Source: DATFDN01 sp963767645 (GTDB lineage Bacteria > Pseudomonadota > Alphaproteobacteria > Acetobacterales > Acetobacteraceae). From it: a stretch of 64,000 nt of DNA. Positions 17,214-26,313 of this stretch are shown here, piece after piece. Numbering within the stretch: the first letter of the stretch is position 1; each line of letters begins with the position of its first letter. The DNA lies in assembly GCA_963767645.1 (NCBI GenBank), contig CAVYEW010000010.1, forward strand, positions 310,001 to 374,000. The letters run 5' to 3'. The position numbers and the translations under genes are program-made. The notes below the pieces were generated by a model. That model saw only the letters and a list, made by a program, of their open reading frames with translations, was not told the DNA's origin and did no database searches.

Positions 17214-18539
17214 CTACTCGGCTGCGGCAGCCCGCGCCGTCAGCCGCTGTGGCCGGCCGGTCGCGAGCAGCACGACGCAGCCGATCGCGACGAACCCGAC
17301 GATCGGCAGGAACGCCAGCGGATAGCTGCCGGTCGCCTGCTTGGTGTAGCCCATCAGCGTGTTGCAGATGAACCCGAAGCCGGTGCCGATGCCGTTGATC
17401 ATGGCGATGCCCGCCGCCGAGCTACGCGAGGACAGCCACTCCGTCGCCAGCGCCCAGAACGGCCCGCGCGTGACCGAGGTAGCGACGACGGAGACGCAGA
17501 GCAGGATCATGCTGGGTAGCAGCGCGGGGAACGGGATGAGGAGCACGAGCGCGATGCCGCTGAGCGCGAGCGGCGCCAGGGTATGCTGGAACCGCTCGCG
17601 GGCGAGGTCGGACCGCCGCCCCCACCAGATCGTCGCCGCCGCCGAAAGCGCGTAGGGCAGGGCGTTCAGCCAGCCCACCGCCATGGTCGAGACGCCGAAT
17701 GACTTGAGGAACTGCGGCTGCCACAAGCCGAGGCCGGAGCTGGCCGTCGCGCCTCCGGCATAGACCAGCGCCATGGCCAGCACGTAGCGGTTGCGGATCA
17801 CCGACAGCGCGGGAGCGTACGCGACCGGCTTGGCCAGAAGGCGCTCCTCGGCCAGCCGCGCCACGAGCCAGCCGCGCTGGTCGGGGGCGAGCCAGGCCGC
17901 GTCCTCCGGGCGATCGGTAAGCCAGAGCAGCGCGACGACGCCGAGCAGCACGGCGGGCGCGGCCTCCAGGATGAACATCCACTGCCAGCCGGCCAAGCCC
18001 AGCACGCCGTGCAGCCCGAGCAGCGCGGCCGAGATGGGCGAGCCGATGACGCCGGAGACCGGGATCGCCACCATGAAGACCCCGACGATCTTGGCCCGCT
18101 GCTCGGCCGGGAACCAATAGGTCAGATAGAGGATCACGCCGGGGAAGAAGCCCGCCTCGGCGGCGCCGAGCAGAAAGCGGATCAGCACAAAGCTGCCCGG
18201 TCCCGCGATCAGCGCCATGCAGCCCGAGACGATGCCCCAGGAGACCATGATGCGCGCGATCCAGCGCCGCGCGCCGAACCGCTCCAGCGCCAGATTGCTG
18301 GGCACCTCGAACAGGCAGTAGGAGACGAAGAAGATCCCGCCGCCGAGGCCGAACGCGGCGGCCGAGATGCCGACGGCCTTGTTCATCTGCAAGGCCGCGA
18401 ACCCGGCATTGGTGCGGTCGATATAGCAGACCAGGTAGGCGAGCATCAGGAAGGGCAGCAGCCGCCAGCCCACCTTCCGCACCGTTTCCCGCCCGAGCGC
18501 CTCGGGCGCCATACCGCCGGCGGTCGTGGCGTCGGTCAT
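17214..18539 (-). CDS. MFS transporter, anion:cation symporter (ACS) type
   Basis: Twelve-helix inner-membrane permease of the major facilitator superfamily, probably importing an organic acid with protons. Seen: 441 aa; LAYLVCYIDRTNAGFAAL in the first helix and loop, the DRTN signature of ACS members (tartrate, phthalate and glucarate permeases); EVPSNLALERFGARRWIARI matching motif A of that subgroup; FFPGVILYLTYWFP in helix 5. GAGGGAAG precedes the ATG. It stands alone, so the substrate cannot be inferred from context. Confidence 0.9.
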   Translation of the reverse strand: MTDATTAGGMAPEALGRETVRKVGWRLLPFLMLAYLVCYIDRTNAGFAALQMNKAVGISAAAFGLGGGIFFVSYCLFEVPSNLALERFGARRWIARIMVSWGIVSGCMALIAGPGSFVLIRFLLGAAEAGFFPGVILYLTYWFPAEQRAKIVGVFMVAIPVSGVIGSPISAALLGLHGVLGLAGWQWMFILEAAPAVLLGVVALLWLTDRPEDAAWLAPDQRGWLVARLAEERLLAKPVAYAPALSVIRNRYVLAMALVYAGGATASSGLGLWQPQFLKSFGVSTMAVGWLNALPYALSAAATIWWGRRSDLARERFQHTLAPLALSGIALVLLIPFPALLPSMILLCVSVVATSVTRGPFWALATEWLSSRSSAAGIAMINGIGTGFGFICNTLMGYTKQATGSYPLAFLPIVGFVAIGCVVLLATGRPQRLTARAAAAE

Positions 18540-18625
18540 CTCTTGGCTTCCCTCATCGTATTTAACGCGAATCTAGCACAGCTTCTGATTGCGGCGAAGC
18601 GGAGCGGCGTGGCAAGAATCGCGCC

Positions 18626-19603
18626 ATGATCTCACGCCGGTCGTTGCTGCCGTCGCTTAGCATCGCGCTTGCCTCTCCCGCCTTTCTCGCCCGCGCGCGC
18701 GCCGCGCCCGATGATTTCGCAAGCTTCCTGGCCGGGGTTCGCGCGGAGGCGCGGCGGTCGGGCATCGCCCGGACCACGCTCGACCGCGCGCTGGAAGATG
18801 TGCGGCCGAACCAGAAGGTGCTGGACAAAATCCGCCACCCGCCCGAGTTCACGATGAGCTGGGCGCAGTATCGGGCGATGCTCGTCACCGACAAGCGGAT
18901 CGAGGAAGGGCGGGCCGCCTACCGGCGCAATGCCGCGCTGTTCCGCGAGGTCGCGGATCGGTACGGAGTGCCTCCCAACGTGATCCTCGGCATCTGGGGA
19001 CTCGAGTCGAGCTACGGCGCCAAGACCGGCGACTACCGCGTGGTGGAATCGCTGGCGACGCTGGCGTGGGACAGTGCGCGGCGGCCGTTCTTCCGTTCCG
19101 AGCTGATGGCCGCGCTGCGCATCCTCGATCACGGCGACGTCGCGCCGGAGCGGATGAGCGGCTCGTATGCCGGGGCGATGGGTCAGCCGCAGTTCATGCC
19201 GACCTCCTTTCTGCGCTTCGCGGTGGATTTCCAGGGCGACGGGCGCCGCGACATCTGGACCAGCACCCCGGACGTGCTCGCTTCCATCGCCAACTATCTC
19301 GCGCGCAATCACTGGATGCCCGGCGAGACCTGGGGGATGGAGGTTGCGGTCCCGCCGGGGCTTGATGCCGGTCTGGCCGGCCGGGACGAGCCTCGGCCGA
19401 TGCAGGAGTGGCGCGAGCTTGGCCTGCGCCGGCTGGACGGGCGGGCGCTGGCGGGCAATCAGGAGGCGGCGCTGCTGCTGCCCGGCGGGGCGGGCGGGGA
19501 GGGATTCCTCGTATTCGCCAACTTCGCGGCTATCCGTCGCTACAATCCGTCCGACTTCTATGCCCTGGTGGTCGGCCTGATCGGCAACGAGGTGCTGGCG
19601 TGA
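18626..19603 (+). CDS. Lytic murein transglycosylase, MltB-like
   Basis: Periplasmic enzyme cleaving the glycan strand of peptidoglycan to 1,6-anhydro-muropeptides. Seen: 325 aa with a leader that contains paired arginines (MISRRSLLPSLSIALASPAF), the catalytic Glu127 in GIWGLESSYG, and the following substrate-groove motif GAMGQPQFMPTSFLRFAVD. Typical for soluble MltB-type proteins, with no lipobox. Thirteen bases downstream begins a D-alanyl-D-alanine carboxypeptidase, so the two make a peptidoglycan-remodelling pair. Confidence 0.9.
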   Translation: MISRRSLLPSLSIALASPAFLARARAAPDDFASFLAGVRAEARRSGIARTTLDRALEDVRPNQKVLDKIRHPPEFTMSWAQYRAMLVTDKRIEEGRAAYRRNAALFREVADRYGVPPNVILGIWGLESSYGAKTGDYRVVESLATLAWDSARRPFFRSELMAALRILDHGDVAPERMSGSYAGAMGQPQFMPTSFLRFAVDFQGDGRRDIWTSTPDVLASIANYLARNHWMPGETWGMEVAVPPGLDAGLAGRDEPRPMQEWRELGLRRLDGRALAGNQEAALLLPGGAGGEGFLVFANFAAIRRYNPSDFYALVVGLIGNEVLA

Positions 19604-19616
19604 GGAGGAGATCCCG

Positions 19617-20819
19617 ATGCTGACCCGACGCTCCGCCCTGCTCGGCGCCACGCTGCTCGCCGGCGGACCGGCGACCGCCGCGCACGCGCCGCACGGGAAG
19701 GGTGCGCACGCCGAGGCGCAGTCCTCGGGCAGCCCGGCCGAGACGCCGCTCGGCCCGATCGATACCGCCGCGCGCTGGGCCTATGCGATGGATTTCAACA
19801 CCGGCACGGAGCTGCTGAACAAGGCGGCCGACGAGGAGATGCCGCCCTCGTCGATGACCAAGCTGATGACGCTCTACATCGTCTACAGCCGGTTGAAGGA
19901 CGGCAGGCTGAAGCTGGAGGACGAACTGCCCGTCTCCGAGAATGCCTGGCGCATGGGCGGGTCGAAGATGTTCGTCCAGGTCGGCAGCCAGGTTGGGGTC
20001 GAGGATCTGATCCGCGGCATCGAGGTCAATTCCGGCAACGACGCCTGCATCGTGCTGGCCGAGGCCATCGCCGGGTCCGAGCAGCAATTCGCCGAGCTGA
20101 TGAACGAGACGGCGAAGAAGCTCGGGCTTACGCATTCCAATTTCCGCAACAGCACCGGCTGGCCCGATCCCGATCAGCACATGAGCGCGCGCGACATCGC
20201 CACCCTGGCCGCCGCGATCATCCGACGGTTCCCTGATTATTACCATTATGCGTCGGAAAAGACTTTCAAATTCAATAATATCGAGCAGGGCAACCGCAAC
20301 CCGCTGGTGCAGAAGGGCACTGCCGACGGGCTGAAGACCGGCCACACCGAGGCGGGCGGCTACGGGCTCGTCGCCAGCACCTTGCGCGGCAACCGGCGGG
20401 TGATCCTGGTGCTGAACGGGCTCACGTCCATGCATCAGCGCGCGGAGGAAGGCGAGCGGCTAATGGACTGGGCTTTCAGCAATTTCGAGGACGTCACGCT
20501 GTTCGTCGGCGACGAGCCGGTGGAGCAGGTGCCGGTGTGGCTGGGCGCGGCACCGACCGTCCCCTTGGTGGTGGGCGATGCCGCCGGGCTGGTCGTCACC
20601 ATGCCGCGCAACTGGCGCAAGACCGCCGCGGTCAAGCTCGACTACGAGACGCCGGTGCGCGCCCCGGTGACGCGCGGCACGCGGCTCGGCAGGCTGACCG
20701 TCGCCGGGCAGGGCGTGCCGAACATGCAGGTTCCGCTGGTCGCCGGCACCGACGTGCCGAAGCTCGGCCTGCCCGGCCGGGCGATGGCGGTGCTGGCGCA
20801 TTACGTGCGCGGGGGCTGA
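19617..20819 (+). CDS. D-alanyl-D-alanine carboxypeptidase (low-molecular-weight PBP)
   Basis: Penicillin-binding protein 5/6-type serine peptidase that trims the terminal D-Ala of peptidoglycan stem peptides in the periplasm. Seen: 400 aa; signal peptide with RR (MLTRRSALLGATLLAGG); active-site SMTK at 79-82, SGN at 139-141 and KTG at 240-242, all at family spacing; C-terminal PBP5-like beta domain ending in a short amphipathic region LGLPGRAMAVLAHYVRGG. The stop is followed within a few bases by the thymidylate kinase coding region. Confidence 0.93.
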   Translation: MLTRRSALLGATLLAGGPATAAHAPHGKGAHAEAQSSGSPAETPLGPIDTAARWAYAMDFNTGTELLNKAADEEMPPSSMTKLMTLYIVYSRLKDGRLKLEDELPVSENAWRMGGSKMFVQVGSQVGVEDLIRGIEVNSGNDACIVLAEAIAGSEQQFAELMNETAKKLGLTHSNFRNSTGWPDPDQHMSARDIATLAAAIIRRFPDYYHYASEKTFKFNNIEQGNRNPLVQKGTADGLKTGHTEAGGYGLVASTLRGNRRVILVLNGLTSMHQRAEEGERLMDWAFSNFEDVTLFVGDEPVEQVPVWLGAAPTVPLVVGDAAGLVVTMPRNWRKTAAVKLDYETPVRAPVTRGTRLGRLTVAGQGVPNMQVPLVAGTDVPKLGLPGRAMAVLAHYVRGG

Positions 20820-20823
20820 CGCG

Positions 20824-21456
20824 CTGCCTGCTCCCCCGGCAGGACGCTTTATCACCTTCGAGGGCGGCGAGGGCGCCGGCAAGACCAGCCAGGCGCGGCG
20901 TCTCGCCGCGGCGCTGGAGGCGCGCGGCGTGCCGGTCCTGCTGACCCGCGAGCCGGGCGGCGCTCCGGGGGCCGAGGCACTGCGCGCGCTGCTGCTCTCG
21001 GTGGAGATGCCGCTGACCCCGCTCACGCAGACTCTGCTGCATGTCGCGGCGCGAGCGGAGCATGTCGAGCGCACGATCGCACCGGCACTGCGGGCGGGAA
21101 CCTGGGTCATCTGCGACCGCTTCGCCGATTCCACGATGGCCTATCAGGGCTGGGGGCTCGGGGTGGACCGCGCGGCGATCGCCACCCTCGGCGCGCTGAT
21201 CGGGCTGGCGCCCGACCTGACGGTCGTGCTGGACGTGAGCGCGGAGGCGGCGGCCGTGCGCTTGGCTGGCCGCGGCGAATCCCCGGACCGCTACGAGCGG
21301 CTGGGCGCGGACTTCCATGCCCGTGTGGCCGAGGGTTTCCGCGCCATCGCCCGCGCCGAGCCGCAACGCTGCGTGCTGGTTGATGCGAACGCCGGGCCGG
21401 AGTCGGTCCATGACGCGGTTCTCAAGCTGGTGCGGGAGCGGTTCCAGGTCTACTGA
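20824..21456 (+). CDS. tmk: Thymidylate kinase, probable CTG or other non-standard start
   Basis: Phosphorylates dTMP to dTDP with ATP. Seen: P-loop FEGGEGAGKTSQARRL at the N-terminus, then LTREPGG, the DRF motif in WVICDRFADSTMAYQG, and the LID region with RLAGRGESPDRYERLG. The first ATG or GTG in frame (GTG at 20929) would delete the P-loop and inactivate the enzyme, so the true start must be upstream. The only plausible initiator between the previous stop (20819) and the P-loop is CTG at 20824, preceded by GGGGG at 20811-20815. The family call is secure; the start is an inference. Downstream of and apparently co-transcribed with the carboxypeptidase gene. Confidence 0.88.
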   Translation: MPAPPAGRFITFEGGEGAGKTSQARRLAAALEARGVPVLLTREPGGAPGAEALRALLLSVEMPLTPLTQTLLHVAARAEHVERTIAPALRAGTWVICDRFADSTMAYQGWGLGVDRAAIATLGALIGLAPDLTVVLDVSAEAAAVRLAGRGESPDRYERLGADFHARVAEGFRAIARAEPQRCVLVDANAGPESVHDAVLKLVRERFQVY

Positions 21457-21534
21457 AACCTCGGGAAAGCCGTTGCGGCTGATGCCGGGTCGATCCGCGG
21501 GGCGCGGCTCGATTTCGGTCTGAGTGAAACCCCA

Positions 21535-23448
21535 TCAGTGCAGAAACCCGGTGGAGATCCACGGCACCGCGGCGACGACGATGAGCGCCGCGACCAGCGT
21601 CGCCATGTAGGGCCAGATGCGGCCGAACGCCTCGTCGCTGGACACCTTGCCGATCAGGCAGGTCTGGTAGAAGCCGACGCCGAAGGGGGGCGAGAACAGC
21701 CCGATCCCCATCGCGAGGATGGCGACGATCGCATACTGCACGAGATGGATGCCGAGCTGCTGGGCGATCGGGAACAGCAGCGGCCCGAACAGCACCATCG
21801 CCGGCAGCCCTTCCAGCACGCTGCCAAGGATCAGGAATACGAGGATGGAGATGGCGAGGAAGCCGAACTTCCCGCCCGGCAGGCCGGTCATCATCTCCGC
21901 CAGGGTCTGCGCGAAGCCGGCCTGGGTCAGCGCCCAGGCCATCGCGCTCGCGGTGCCGATGATGAGCAGGATCGCGCCGGACAGCGCCGCCGTCTCGACC
22001 AGCAGCGGCATCAGGCGACGCCAGTCGAAGCGGCGATAGACGGCGATGCCGACGAAGATCGCGTAGACGACACCGACCGTCGCGACCTCGGTCGCCGTGG
22101 TGATGCCGGCGAGCACGGCGTAACGGATCACGAAGGGCAGGATCAACGCCGGGATCGCGATGACGAAGAGCCGTCCCGCCTCGCGCGGCGAGACGCGCGC
22201 GCTCTGCGGCCGCTCGCCGCGCGTCCGGAAGAAGACCAGCACGGCCAGCCCGAGCGCCGCGATCCCCGCCGGCAGCAATCCGCCGGCGAAGAGGGCGGAT
22301 ATCGAGACGCCGGTAACGGCGCCGACAATGATCAGCACCAGGCTCGGCGGTATCGTCTCCGACATCGCCGCCGAGGCGGCGAGCTGGGCCGCGAGTTCGC
22401 CGGGCGCCGAGCCGCGGCGCCGCATCTCCGGCAGCAGCACCGGCGCCACCGCCGCCTGGTCCGCCGCCTTGGAGCCCGATATGCCGGAGATCAGGTACAT
22501 CGCGGCGATCAGCACGTAGGACAGGCCGCCGCGCCGATTGCCCACCAGCGCGGCAAGGAAATCGACCATGGCGCGGGCGATGCCGGTCAACTCCAGCAGC
22601 AGCCCGAGAACCACGAACATTGGCACCGCCAGCAGCTCGATCGAGGACATCCCCTGGTCCATCTGGCTGATGATGACCGAGAGCGGGATCGTGCTGGTGA
22701 AGTAGATGTAGGCCAGGGTCGCGATACCGAAGCTGAAGGCGATCGGCACGCCGATGAAGATGCAGGCGCCGACGATACCGATGAAGAAGATCAGCAGGCT
22801 GGCATTGCCGATGGCATCGAATTCCGGCTCCAAGGCCCACAGCGCGAGCCCGATCGCGACCACGATCCCGAGCACCAAAGCGAGCTCGCGCCAGGTCGCG
22901 CCGTCGAACAGCCGGCGGATCGCCACGTAGAGCAGCAAGGCCAGCCCGGCGAGCTGCCCGGCAATCTCCCACGAGCCGGGAATCTGCAGCACTGGCGTCA
23001 AAATTGCCTGCTGCTGCACGGCATAGGAGAAACCGGGCACCAGCAGCCCGAGCGTGACCACAGCGACGAACAGCGCCGAGAGACGTGCGGCGAAGCGCTG
23101 CGCCTGGGGACCGAGCCTGCCCACGATCACGGTCATGCGCATATGCTCGCCCCGGCGCAGCGCGATCACCGCGCCGAGGCTCACCAGCCAGAGAAAGAGG
23201 ATGCCGGCGAGTTCCTCGACCCAGACGAGCGGGTTGTCGAGCGCGTAACGCCAGACCACGCCGGCGAACAGGATGACGATTTCGACGACGACGAGCGCCG
23301 CGGCGACGCCCTGCGTCAGCCGGTCGACCAGCAAGTCCAGCCTTTGCAGGACGGCGGCGGTCCGCGTCGGGGTCGGGGCGCTCAGGCGAGGGGTCCGGTG
23401 AACTTTTCGAGCGCCGACCACAGCGCCGGGCCGAACTTCGCCTGCCAT
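21535..23448 (-). CDS. TRAP transporter permease, fused small (DctQ) and large (DctM) subunits
   Basis: Inner-membrane permease of a tripartite ATP-independent periplasmic transporter, using an ion gradient to import an organic acid. Seen: an N-terminal DctQ-like part (RYALDNPLVWVEELAGILFL) with four helices to about residue 160, a linker with extra helices, then a complete DctM part with FFIGIVGACIFIGVPIAFSF and the SGISGSKAADQAAVAP motif. The frame overlaps the end of the DctP-type gene by about 65 bases if started at 23448. An internal GTG or TTG start is possible, since the first 30 or so residues are not family-like. Confidence 0.88.
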   Translation of the reverse strand: MAGEVRPGAVVGARKVHRTPRLSAPTPTRTAAVLQRLDLLVDRLTQGVAAALVVVEIVILFAGVVWRYALDNPLVWVEELAGILFLWLVSLGAVIALRRGEHMRMTVIVGRLGPQAQRFAARLSALFVAVVTLGLLVPGFSYAVQQQAILTPVLQIPGSWEIAGQLAGLALLLYVAIRRLFDGATWRELALVLGIVVAIGLALWALEPEFDAIGNASLLIFFIGIVGACIFIGVPIAFSFGIATLAYIYFTSTIPLSVIISQMDQGMSSIELLAVPMFVVLGLLLELTGIARAMVDFLAALVGNRRGGLSYVLIAAMYLISGISGSKAADQAAVAPVLLPEMRRRGSAPGELAAQLAASAAMSETIPPSLVLIIVGAVTGVSISALFAGGLLPAGIAALGLAVLVFFRTRGERPQSARVSPREAGRLFVIAIPALILPFVIRYAVLAGITTATEVATVGVVYAIFVGIAVYRRFDWRRLMPLLVETAALSGAILLIIGTASAMAWALTQAGFAQTLAEMMTGLPGGKFGFLAISILVFLILGSVLEGLPAMVLFGPLLFPIAQQLGIHLVQYAIVAILAMGIGLFSPPFGVGFYQTCLIGKVSSDEAFGRIWPYMATLVAALIVVAAVPWISTGFLH

Positions 23449-24395
23449 TTCTTGTAGAAGCCGGATTTCGCCAGCGCCGCCTGGAACGCGGCCCGGTCCG
23501 GCGTCGCGAACACCATGCCCTGCTGCTTGAGCATCTCCTCAAGCGAGCCGTCCAGCTTCTGGTTCGCCGCGCGCTGCTCCAGCGCCTGGGCGTCGAATGT
23601 GTCGGCGACGACCTTCCGATGGTCCTCCGGCATGCCCTTCCAGAACGGGCCGTTCACCAGCAGCCAGTAGCCGACCCACATATGATTGGTCAGCGAGCAG
23701 TATTTCTGCACCTGGTAGAATTTCTGCGTCTCGATGTTGCCGAGCGGGTTCTCCTGGCCGTCGACGACATGCGTCTGCAGCGCGGTATAGAGCTCCGAGA
23801 CGTTGATCGTCACCGGCGCGGCGCCGAGGCTCTCGAACAGCGAGAGCGAGATCGGGCTGGGCGGGACGCGCATCTTGAAGCCGTGCAGGTCCTCGGGGGT
23901 GTTGATCTGCTTGGTGCTGGAGGTGATCTGGCGGAAGCCCTCGTCCCAGATGCGGTGCATCGGGACCAGGCCGGTCTTGGCGATATCGGCGCGGACGATG
24001 TCGCCGACGCCGCCGTCGAGCGCGTTCCAGGCCGTTTCCACGGACTTGAAGGCAAAGCCGATATTGTCGATCGACGCGCTCGGCACCAGGGTCGCCAGGA
24101 TGTTGTCGCCGATCGCCATCATCTGCATCGCGCCGGAGCGCAGGTTCGACAGCATGTGGGTGTCGTCGCCGAGCTGGCTGTTCGGGAACACCTGGACGTC
24201 CACCTCGCCCTTGGTCGCATCCTTGATCTTGCGCGCCGCCTCCATGGCGTTGACGGTGGTTGGGTGATCGCTGGAGAGGTCGAGCCCGAGGCGGATCACC
24301 GAGCGGCGAGCGGCGGCGGCGGGGCGGGCCGCGAGGGTGCCCGCCGCGGCCGCAGCGCCGATCAGGAAATGCTTGCGCGTCATGCGCGGACCCAT
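23382..24395 (-). CDS. TRAP transporter periplasmic substrate-binding protein (DctP family)
   Basis: Binding component feeding the adjacent fused TRAP permease. Seen: N-terminal Tat-like leader MTRKHFLIGAAAAAGTLA, mature start near RRSVIRLGLDL, then DctP hallmarks: VQVFPNSQLGDD, the FKMRVPPSPISLSLFESLGA segment containing the carboxylate-binding arginine, and VDGQENPLGNI. About 338 aa as usual. Start at ATG 24395 is supported by GGGAGG seven bases upstream; a GTG two codons earlier is the alternative. The dicarboxylate or sugar-acid substrate is not identifiable. Confidence 0.92.
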   Translation of the reverse strand: MGPRMTRKHFLIGAAAAAGTLAARPAAAARRSVIRLGLDLSSDHPTTVNAMEAARKIKDATKGEVDVQVFPNSQLGDDTHMLSNLRSGAMQMMAIGDNILATLVPSASIDNIGFAFKSVETAWNALDGGVGDIVRADIAKTGLVPMHRIWDEGFRQITSSTKQINTPEDLHGFKMRVPPSPISLSLFESLGAAPVTINVSELYTALQTHVVDGQENPLGNIETQKFYQVQKYCSLTNHMWVGYWLLVNGPFWKGMPEDHRKVVADTFDAQALEQRAANQKLDGSLEEMLKQQGMVFATPDRAAFQAALAKSGFYKKWQAKFGPALWSALEKFTGPLA

Positions 24396-24613
24396 GATCA
24401 CCCCTCCCTAACTTGCTGTCGGCACGCCGGGCGCATCGCACGTCGTTCATAAAGCGGCGGGCAGTTCTGCGTCCCCCGTCAGCCGGTCGTCAATATGGCT
24501 GGCCGCGCGCCTGGGCATCAGGCGACATCCACGGCGCTTTGATGGTGCGCTAGCTCGGGCGGCCATGCCGCGGCCGACGACAAGCGGCGCGGGACGTGGC
24601 AGGATTGGCGGCA

Positions 24614-25141
24614 ATGCACCAGCTTCTGCTCCTGCGCCATGCCAAGGCGTCCGCCGTCGAGGGGGAAGGCGCGGATCGTGACCGGCCGCTCAGCCCCGCC
24701 GGACGGGAAGCGGCGGCGGCGATGCGCCTGGCGATGCGCGAGCTGGGACTGGCGCCCGACCTGATCCTCGTCTCCACCGCGCGGCGCACGCTGGAGACGC
24801 TGGAGGCGCTGGAGCCCTGGGAGGATACCCCGCTGGTCGATTCCCTGGACCAACTCTATCTTGCGACGCCCGGGCAGATGCTTGCCGAGCTGCGTCAGGT
24901 TGCCGAAACGGTGCGCGGGGTCATGTTGATCGGGCATAACCCTGGAGTGCAGGAGCTGGCGATGTCCCTCGCAGGCGGTCCCGGAAGCGATGCGGAGGCG
25001 GTGCGGCGGGTGGCGAAGGGGTTCCCGACCGCCACGCTGGCCGAATTCTCGGTGGCCGGCCCCTGGCGGCAGCTCGACCAGCGGGCCGCCCGCCTGGTCC
25101 GGCTGATCCGTCCGCGCGACCTGGGCGGTGCAGACCGATGA
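24614..25141 (+). CDS. SixA-like histidine phosphatase
   Basis: Small histidine-phosphatase-fold protein, 175 aa. Seen: LLLRHAKAS with Arg8 and His9 (phosphohistidine nucleophile), STARRTLETL, and the second catalytic histidine in LIGHNPG (His108). The RHxK variant and short length are those of SixA phosphohistidine phosphatases rather than phosphoglycerate mutases. The stop overlaps the start of the efflux adaptor gene (ATGA at 25138-25141), so it is translationally coupled to the RND operon, an association without an obvious functional explanation. Confidence 0.88.
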   Translation: MHQLLLLRHAKASAVEGEGADRDRPLSPAGREAAAAMRLAMRELGLAPDLILVSTARRTLETLEALEPWEDTPLVDSLDQLYLATPGQMLAELRQVAETVRGVMLIGHNPGVQELAMSLAGGPGSDAEAVRRVAKGFPTATLAEFSVAGPWRQLDQRAARLVRLIRPRDLGGADR

Positions 25142-26310
25142 GCCGCGCCGGTCTTCTCGCTGCCGCGGTTCTGCTCGCGCTCGGTGCCGTGTCGGCGCCT
25201 GCGGTGGCACAGAAGGCGGGCGGTGCGGCGGGAGCGCCGCCGCCTCCCGCGGTCTTGGTGACGCCGATCCGGGTCGAGAACGTGGCCCCGTCCTACAGCT
25301 TCATCGGCCATGTCGTCGCGATCCAGTCCGTGCAGGTGGTCGCGCGGGTGACGGCCTTCATCGAGAAGGAGCCGGCCAAGCAGGGCAGCGACGTGAAGGC
25401 GGGCGAGACCCTGTTCGAGCTGCAGAAAACGCAATACCAGGCCGCCGTTCAGTCGGCGCAGGCGCAGCTCGATGGCGCGAACGCGGCGGTGCGCAACGCC
25501 CAGCTCGTCCATGACCGTGCCGCGCGGCTTGCCAACCAGGGATTCGAGGCGCAGGCAAACCTCGACCAAGCGACCGCGACCCTTCAGCAGGATCAGGCGA
25601 ACGTGCTCGCCGCGCAGGCCAACCTGGCGCAGGCGGCGCTGAACCTGAGCTACTGCACGGTCGTCTCGCCGATCGACGGGCGGATCGGCGCGGTCACGCT
25701 GACCGTGGGCAACCTGGTCACGCCGAGCACGCCGCCGCTTCTCACGGTCAACCAGCTCGACCCGATCCGCGTGGTGTTCTCGGTCAGCGACCGAACGCTC
25801 GTCGGCGTGAAGCAGAGGACCGGCGTGAACGACAAGCAGCTTGCCTCCGCCCTGGTGGTCGATCTCGTGCTGCCGGACGGATCGAAATATGGCCATTCCG
25901 GCACGATCAGCTTCCTCAACAACGAGGTCGATCCGCAGACCGGGACGGTCAGCATCTATGCCGATTTCCCGAATCCCAACCGGCTGCTCCTGCCGGGCTC
26001 CTACGTCACCACGGATGTCCGTCGCGACCAGCCGCAGGAGGCGGCGCTGGTGCCGGTGGCGGCGGTGCAGACCGAGCAGAGCGGCAGCTTCGTCCTCGTC
26101 GTCGGTCCCGACAACGTGGTCCGGCAGCAGCCGGTCGAGCTCGGACGCCAGATCGGGCAGGACTACATCGCCAGCAAGGGTCTCCAGGCCGGCGAGCGGG
26201 TCATCGTCGAAGGCGTGCAGAAGGTCCATCCGGGCCAGAAGGTCAATCCGCAGCCGCTACCCCAAGCGACCCCGGTCGCCGCCGCCGGTGCGCCGCAGGA
26301 CGGCGGCTAG
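25138..26310 (+). CDS. RND efflux periplasmic adaptor subunit (membrane fusion protein)
   Basis: Links the inner-membrane pump to an outer-membrane channel across the periplasm. Seen: 390 aa; signal peptide ending near VSAPAVAQ; barrel and lipoyl half-motifs around VVARVTAFIEKEPAKQG; an alpha-hairpin rich in Ala/Gln/Asn (residues about 95-160, LQQDQANVLAAQANLAQ); the matching second lipoyl half LSYCTVVSPIDGRIG; and LTVNQLDPIRVVFSV. No lipobox cysteine is evident. Only three bases separate it from the pump gene. No TolC-like gene is nearby, so the channel must be encoded elsewhere. Confidence 0.93.
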   Translation: MSRAGLLAAAVLLALGAVSAPAVAQKAGGAAGAPPPPAVLVTPIRVENVAPSYSFIGHVVAIQSVQVVARVTAFIEKEPAKQGSDVKAGETLFELQKTQYQAAVQSAQAQLDGANAAVRNAQLVHDRAARLANQGFEAQANLDQATATLQQDQANVLAAQANLAQAALNLSYCTVVSPIDGRIGAVTLTVGNLVTPSTPPLLTVNQLDPIRVVFSVSDRTLVGVKQRTGVNDKQLASALVVDLVLPDGSKYGHSGTISFLNNEVDPQTGTVSIYADFPNPNRLLLPGSYVTTDVRRDQPQEAALVPVAAVQTEQSGSFVLVVGPDNVVRQQPVELGRQIGQDYIASKGLQAGERVIVEGVQKVHPGQKVNPQPLPQATPVAAAGAPQDGG

Positions 26311-26313
26311 GCC

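Noticed and set aside
21422..23542. Long leftward open frame overlapping the TRAP permease in another frame
   Set aside because: Arginine-rich translation without motifs, while the alternative frame gives clean DctQ and DctM sequence.
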